In this document: positions 60,944 through 64,000 of the stretch, in pieces
Layout of the letters: every line of letters starts with the position of its first letter
Numbering within the stretch: position 1 is the first letter of the stretch
Origin: Actinomyces wuliandei
GTDB taxonomy: Bacteria; Actinomycetota; Actinomycetes; Actinomycetales; Actinomycetaceae
Assembly (NCBI RefSeq): GCF_004010955.1
Contig: NZ_CP025227.1
Span: 2,790,001 to 2,854,000, forward strand
Reading direction: 5' to 3'
DNA length: 64,000 nucleotides
Position numbers and translations under genes: made by a program
The notes under the pieces: model-generated
What the model was told of the DNA's origin: nothing
The model's database searches: none
The model's input: the letters and a program-made list of their open reading frames with translations, nothing else

Positions 60944-60955
60944 TGAAACGGTTCA
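60944..60955. promoter_or_regulatory. LacI-type operator (alpha-L-rhamnosidase)
   Basis: TGAAACGGTTCA is a near-palindrome with central CG, differing from the operon operator at 51795-51806 at one base. It lies immediately after the -10 element and 21 bases before the chosen start codon. This is strong evidence that one repressor controls both units. Confidence 0.7.
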
Positions 60956-60976
60956 ACGATGACCCTGGAGATCCTG

Positions 60977-63900
60977 ATGCCCACTGATCACATACCCGCG
61001 CACGACGACCTCCACCACCCCCACCACACCGGCCCTGCCCGCACACCACAGAAGGTGACCCTGCTGGAAGAGGGCGCCCCCCGACTCACCGACCCCGTGG
61101 GCGACCTGGCCGCGCCCACCAGGCTACGGGTCGACCACCACCGCGCGGGCTACGAGGTCCTCGGCGGAACCGGACCGTCTCCGTCCCTGTCCTGGGAGGT
61201 CCCCACCGCCCCCTCCGGCTGGACGCAGGCCGTGGCCGAGGTCGAGGTGACCCGTACGTCCCCGCTCACGGTCCCGGTGCCCAAGACAGCCCCGCCCCAG
61301 GCCTCCGCTGCCCCGGTTGGCTCAGCCGACCCACTTGAGCCAACCAGCCCAGAAGACCCAGCCATCCCGGCTGACCCAGCCTCCCCGACCTCTACCTTCA
61401 CGCTGCACGGCCCGACCTCCACTTTTGTCCCCTGGCCAGCCGCTCCCCTGTCCTCCCGCGAGCGCGCCACATGGCGGGTTCGCGTCGCCGGAGCCGATGG
61501 CGCCTTCTCTGCGTGGTCCGAGCCTGCCGTCGTCGAGACCGGCCTGCTCGACCGAGGTGACTGGACAGCCCGCCCCGTCAGCGCGCCCGGCAACCGGCGC
61601 GAGGACACCGCCCCCGTCCTAGTGCGCCGCCTCGTGGTGCCGCAGCGGCCCGGCACCACCGGCGCCCCTGCCTCAGCCCGCCTCCACGTCACCGCAGGCG
61701 GGGTCTACGAGGTCTTTGTCGACGGGACTCGGGTCGGTGCCCACGAGCTCGCCCCCGGGTGGACGGAGTACCGGGACCGACTCCTGGTCCAGACCTACGA
61801 CGTCACCGGGCTGCTGCCCCCCGGAGAGCACGAGGTCGCCGTCGTCCTGGGCAACGGCTGGTACCGCGGGCACCTGACCTGGTACATGCGCGACCGCGTC
61901 TACGGGGAGGCCCTGTGGCTGCTAGCCCAGCTGGAGATCAGCGACGGCGCCTCCACTACCGTCGTGGGCACCGACGCCGCGTGGACCTGGCGCCCCTCCA
62001 ACGTCACCGCCAACGACCTCTACAACGGCCAGACCACCGACCTGCGCCTACCCGCCCTGGGGGAGGTCGCCGCCGAGGCCCCGGTGGAGGTCCTGGACCT
62101 GCCCGAGGCAGACCTGGAGCCCACCACCCTGCCGCTGCCCACCGTGGTCGGCGAACTCAGGCCCCAGCGGGTGATCACCACGCCGTCAGGCAGGAAGGTC
62201 CTGGACTTCGGCCAGAACCTCACCGGGCACGTCCGCCTCGCCGTTACCTCGGGTGAGCCCGGGACCACCATCACCTTGCGCCATGCCGAGGTCATGGAGG
62301 ACGGCGAGCTCGGCACCCGCCCGCTGAGGCAGGCACAGTGCACCGACCGGGTCGTCCTCGCGGGTACCGCCACCCCTGAGGCCCCCGAGGTCTTCGCCCC
62401 GACCCTGACCCAGCACGGCTTCCGCTACGTCGAGGTAGAGGGCCTGGAGCCGACAAGGCGTGACGACACCGGCAGCACAGACCGCGCAGGCATCCCGGAC
62501 CAGGAAGGCACCTCGGGCCAGCAAGGGGGCACTACCAGCACAGACCGTACGGACGTGGTGCTCATGGAGGCCGCCACGGCCCGCGTGGTCTCGGCAGGTA
62601 TGGAGCGCTCCGCCTGGTTCTCCTGCGACCAGGAGCTGGTCAACCGTCTGGTGGAGAACACACGCTGGTCCACCATCGGCAACTTCATTACCGTGCCTAC
62701 TGACTGCCCGCAGCGCGACGAGCGCCTGGGGTGGACAGGTGACATCGCCGTCTTCGCGCCCACCGCCCTGTCCCTCTATGACGCGGGCGCCTTCCTGGCG
62801 TCCTGGTGCCGCGACCTGGTATCAGCCCAGGCCCCGGACGGCGCTGTGCCCGTCGTCGTCCCCGACGTACTGGACGGCCCCCAACTCACCTGCGCCTGGG
62901 GCGACGCCGTCACCCTGGTGCCCTGGGCCATCTACGAGGCCACGGGCGACACGGGCGTTCTCAAGACCGGTATCGAGGCGATGGAACGCTTTGTCGCGGG
63001 CGTGGCTGCCGCCGCAGGCCCCTCACGCCTGTGGTGCGGCGGCTTCCAGTTCGGCGACTGGCTCGACCCCGACGCCCCGCCGGAGGAACCTGCGGCCGCC
63101 AAGGCCGATCCCGACGTGGTGGCCACCGCCTACTTCGCCCGCTCCGCCCAGGTCGTCGCCCAGGCCTACAAGGCCCTGGGGCGTACCGAGGACGCCCAGC
63201 GCCTGGGTGCCCTGGCCGGCGAGGTGCGCCAGGCCTACCTGGACGCCTACGTCACCGCGAACGGGCTTATCGTCTCCGACTGCGCCACCGTCTACGCTCA
63301 GGCCCTGGCATGGGGGCTGCTGGACACGCCTGAGCGCGTCCAGGGTGCTGGCGACCGCCTGGCCGACCTGGTCCGTGCCCGGGCCTTCAGGATCTCGACC
63401 GGCTTCGTAGGGACCCCGCTGGTACCTGCGGCTCTGGTGCAGGGCGGGCACCCCGGCGTGGCGGCACGCCTGATCCTGGAGACAGGGTGCCCCTCATGGC
63501 TCTACCCAGTGACCATGGGGGCCACGACCACCTGGGAGCGCTGGGACTCCATGCTGCCCGACGGCTCGGTCAACCCCGGGGAGATGACCAGCTTCAACCA
63601 CTACGCCCTGGGGGCCGTGACCCAGTGGCTGGTGAGCGACCTGGCGGGTCTGGAGGTAGTCACGCCCGGGGGCGGGCGGCTTCGGGTGGCCCCGCAGGTC
63701 GGTCACGGGTTCTCCTCGGCGAGCGTGGTCCGTCGCCTCCCGGGCGGGACGACGCGCGCCTCCTGGCGGACCGACGCCGGACGGCTGCACGTACGCGTGC
63801 AGGTTCCGGTCGGAGCGCAGGCCGAGCTGGTGCTGCCGGGAGCCGAGGCTGAGACCGTGGGACACGGCCTGCACGAGCGCGTGGTTACGCTACCTGCGAG

Positions 63901-64000
63901 CCACGCTGGCTCCGACGCCGCTAGCCGGGCCGTCCGGACGGTCCGTGACCTCGTGGACGACCCCCGTGCCTGGCAGCGTCTTGCCGACGCGGCCACGCAG
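60977..64000 (+). CDS. Alpha-L-rhamnosidase (GH78), 3' end beyond the window
   Basis: The frame is open for 1008 codons to the end of the window. ATG 60977 has GGAG 7 bases upstream; ATG 60959 in frame is an alternative. Fibronectin-like and accessory beta domains (APTRLRVDHHRAGYEVLGG, ASARLHVTAGGVYEVFVDG) are followed by VLGNGWYRGHLTW, RVITTPSGRKVLDFGQNLTG, then the (alpha/alpha)6 catalytic domain with VPTDCPQRDERLGWTGD (the conserved acidic segment containing the general acid) and GEMTSFNHYALGAVTQWL near the general base. No signal peptide is seen, so the enzyme appears cytoplasmic. Two low-complexity inserts (Pro/Ala/Glu around residue 130 and Gly/Gln/Thr around 500) are unusual. It hydrolyses terminal alpha-L-rhamnosides. 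Confidence 0.9.
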   Translation, partial: MPTDHIPAHDDLHHPHHTGPARTPQKVTLLEEGAPRLTDPVGDLAAPTRLRVDHHRAGYEVLGGTGPSPSLSWEVPTAPSGWTQAVAEVEVTRTSPLTVPVPKTAPPQASAAPVGSADPLEPTSPEDPAIPADPASPTSTFTLHGPTSTFVPWPAAPLSSRERATWRVRVAGADGAFSAWSEPAVVETGLLDRGDWTARPVSAPGNRREDTAPVLVRRLVVPQRPGTTGAPASARLHVTAGGVYEVFVDGTRVGAHELAPGWTEYRDRLLVQTYDVTGLLPPGEHEVAVVLGNGWYRGHLTWYMRDRVYGEALWLLAQLEISDGASTTVVGTDAAWTWRPSNVTANDLYNGQTTDLRLPALGEVAAEAPVEVLDLPEADLEPTTLPLPTVVGELRPQRVITTPSGRKVLDFGQNLTGHVRLAVTSGEPGTTITLRHAEVMEDGELGTRPLRQAQCTDRVVLAGTATPEAPEVFAPTLTQHGFRYVEVEGLEPTRRDDTGSTDRAGIPDQEGTSGQQGGTTSTDRTDVVLMEAATARVVSAGMERSAWFSCDQELVNRLVENTRWSTIGNFITVPTDCPQRDERLGWTGDIAVFAPTALSLYDAGAFLASWCRDLVSAQAPDGAVPVVVPDVLDGPQLTCAWGDAVTLVPWAIYEATGDTGVLKTGIEAMERFVAGVAAAAGPSRLWCGGFQFGDWLDPDAPPEEPAAAKADPDVVATAYFARSAQVVAQAYKALGRTEDAQRLGALAGEVRQAYLDAYVTANGLIVSDCATVYAQALAWGLLDTPERVQGAGDRLADLVRARAFRISTGFVGTPLVPAALVQGGHPGVAARLILETGCPSWLYPVTMGATTTWERWDSMLPDGSVNPGEMTSFNHYALGAVTQWLVSDLAGLEVVTPGGGRLRVAPQVGHGFSSASVVRRLPGGTTRASWRTDAGRLHVRVQVPVGAQAELVLPGAEAETVGHGLHERVVTLPASHAGSDAASRAVRTVRDLVDDPRAWQRLADAATQ

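Overview
The window is high-GC DNA from an actinobacterium, most likely Actinomyces or a close relative in Actinomycetaceae. The evidence is a dnaK-grpE-dnaJ-hspR operon with HspR-type HAIR operators, a separate clpB with its own HAIR site, Tad pilus genes of the actinobacterial type, DUF4244/TadE/Rv3654c-type genes, many GTG starts and 4-base start/stop overlaps. The family assignments come from reading the sequence and were not checked by database search.

Positions 1-24543 are about 24.5 kb transcribed entirely leftward (minus strand). In transcription order they encode a Tad pilus/secretion machine (CpaB, TadZ-like, CpaF/TadA ATPase, TadB, TadC, Flp pilin, two TadE-like and one TadG-like pseudopilins), a membrane protein with LysM-like and BTAD domains, a 1649-residue FtsK/SpoIIIE ATPase of the EccC/EssC (type VII secretion) kind, WXG100-like small proteins, a lipoprotein, a membrane-anchored protein, and four large related proteins whose genes are mosaics of nearly identical and divergent blocks. 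A WXG100 gene faces the other way at 24825. I read this as a combined Tad/type VII secretion and effector locus. It is the most interesting part of the window.

Positions 25125-29295 are a decayed accessory region: long inverted repeats, a frameshifted gene with an Ntox15-like (HxxD) toxin domain, a duplicated remnant of that gene's 3' end, a small membrane protein, and a HipB-like repressor followed by a broken hipA.

Positions 29296-39851 carry the heat-shock genes: clpB, and the dnaK-grpE-dnaJ-hspR operon preceded by three HAIR-like sites spaced exactly 27 bp apart. Between them are a lipoprotein, a DUF418 membrane protein and a DUF4282 protein. Positions 40060-50313 hold a mixed set: two adjacent cell-surface glycan genes that are both broken, an LppM-like lipoprotein, an orphan trio of pseudopilin genes, an alpha/beta hydrolase, cardiolipin synthase, a surface protein, an SprT-like metallopeptidase and a YbjQ-family protein.

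Positions 50430-64000 form an L-rhamnose island. A LacI-family repressor is divergent from an operon of sugar transporter, L-rhamnose isomerase, rhamnulokinase, rhamnulose-1-phosphate aldolase, a short MBL-fold protein and a second transporter. These are followed by a remnant of one alpha-L-rhamnosidase gene, a GH1 beta-glucosidase and an intact alpha-L-rhamnosidase that runs off the right end. The same palindrome (TGAAACGATTCA / TGAAACGGTTCA) lies just after well-formed promoters at both ends of the island. Extracellular or imported rhamnosides would be trimmed by the glycosidases and the rhamnose converted to dihydroxyacetone phosphate and lactaldehyde.
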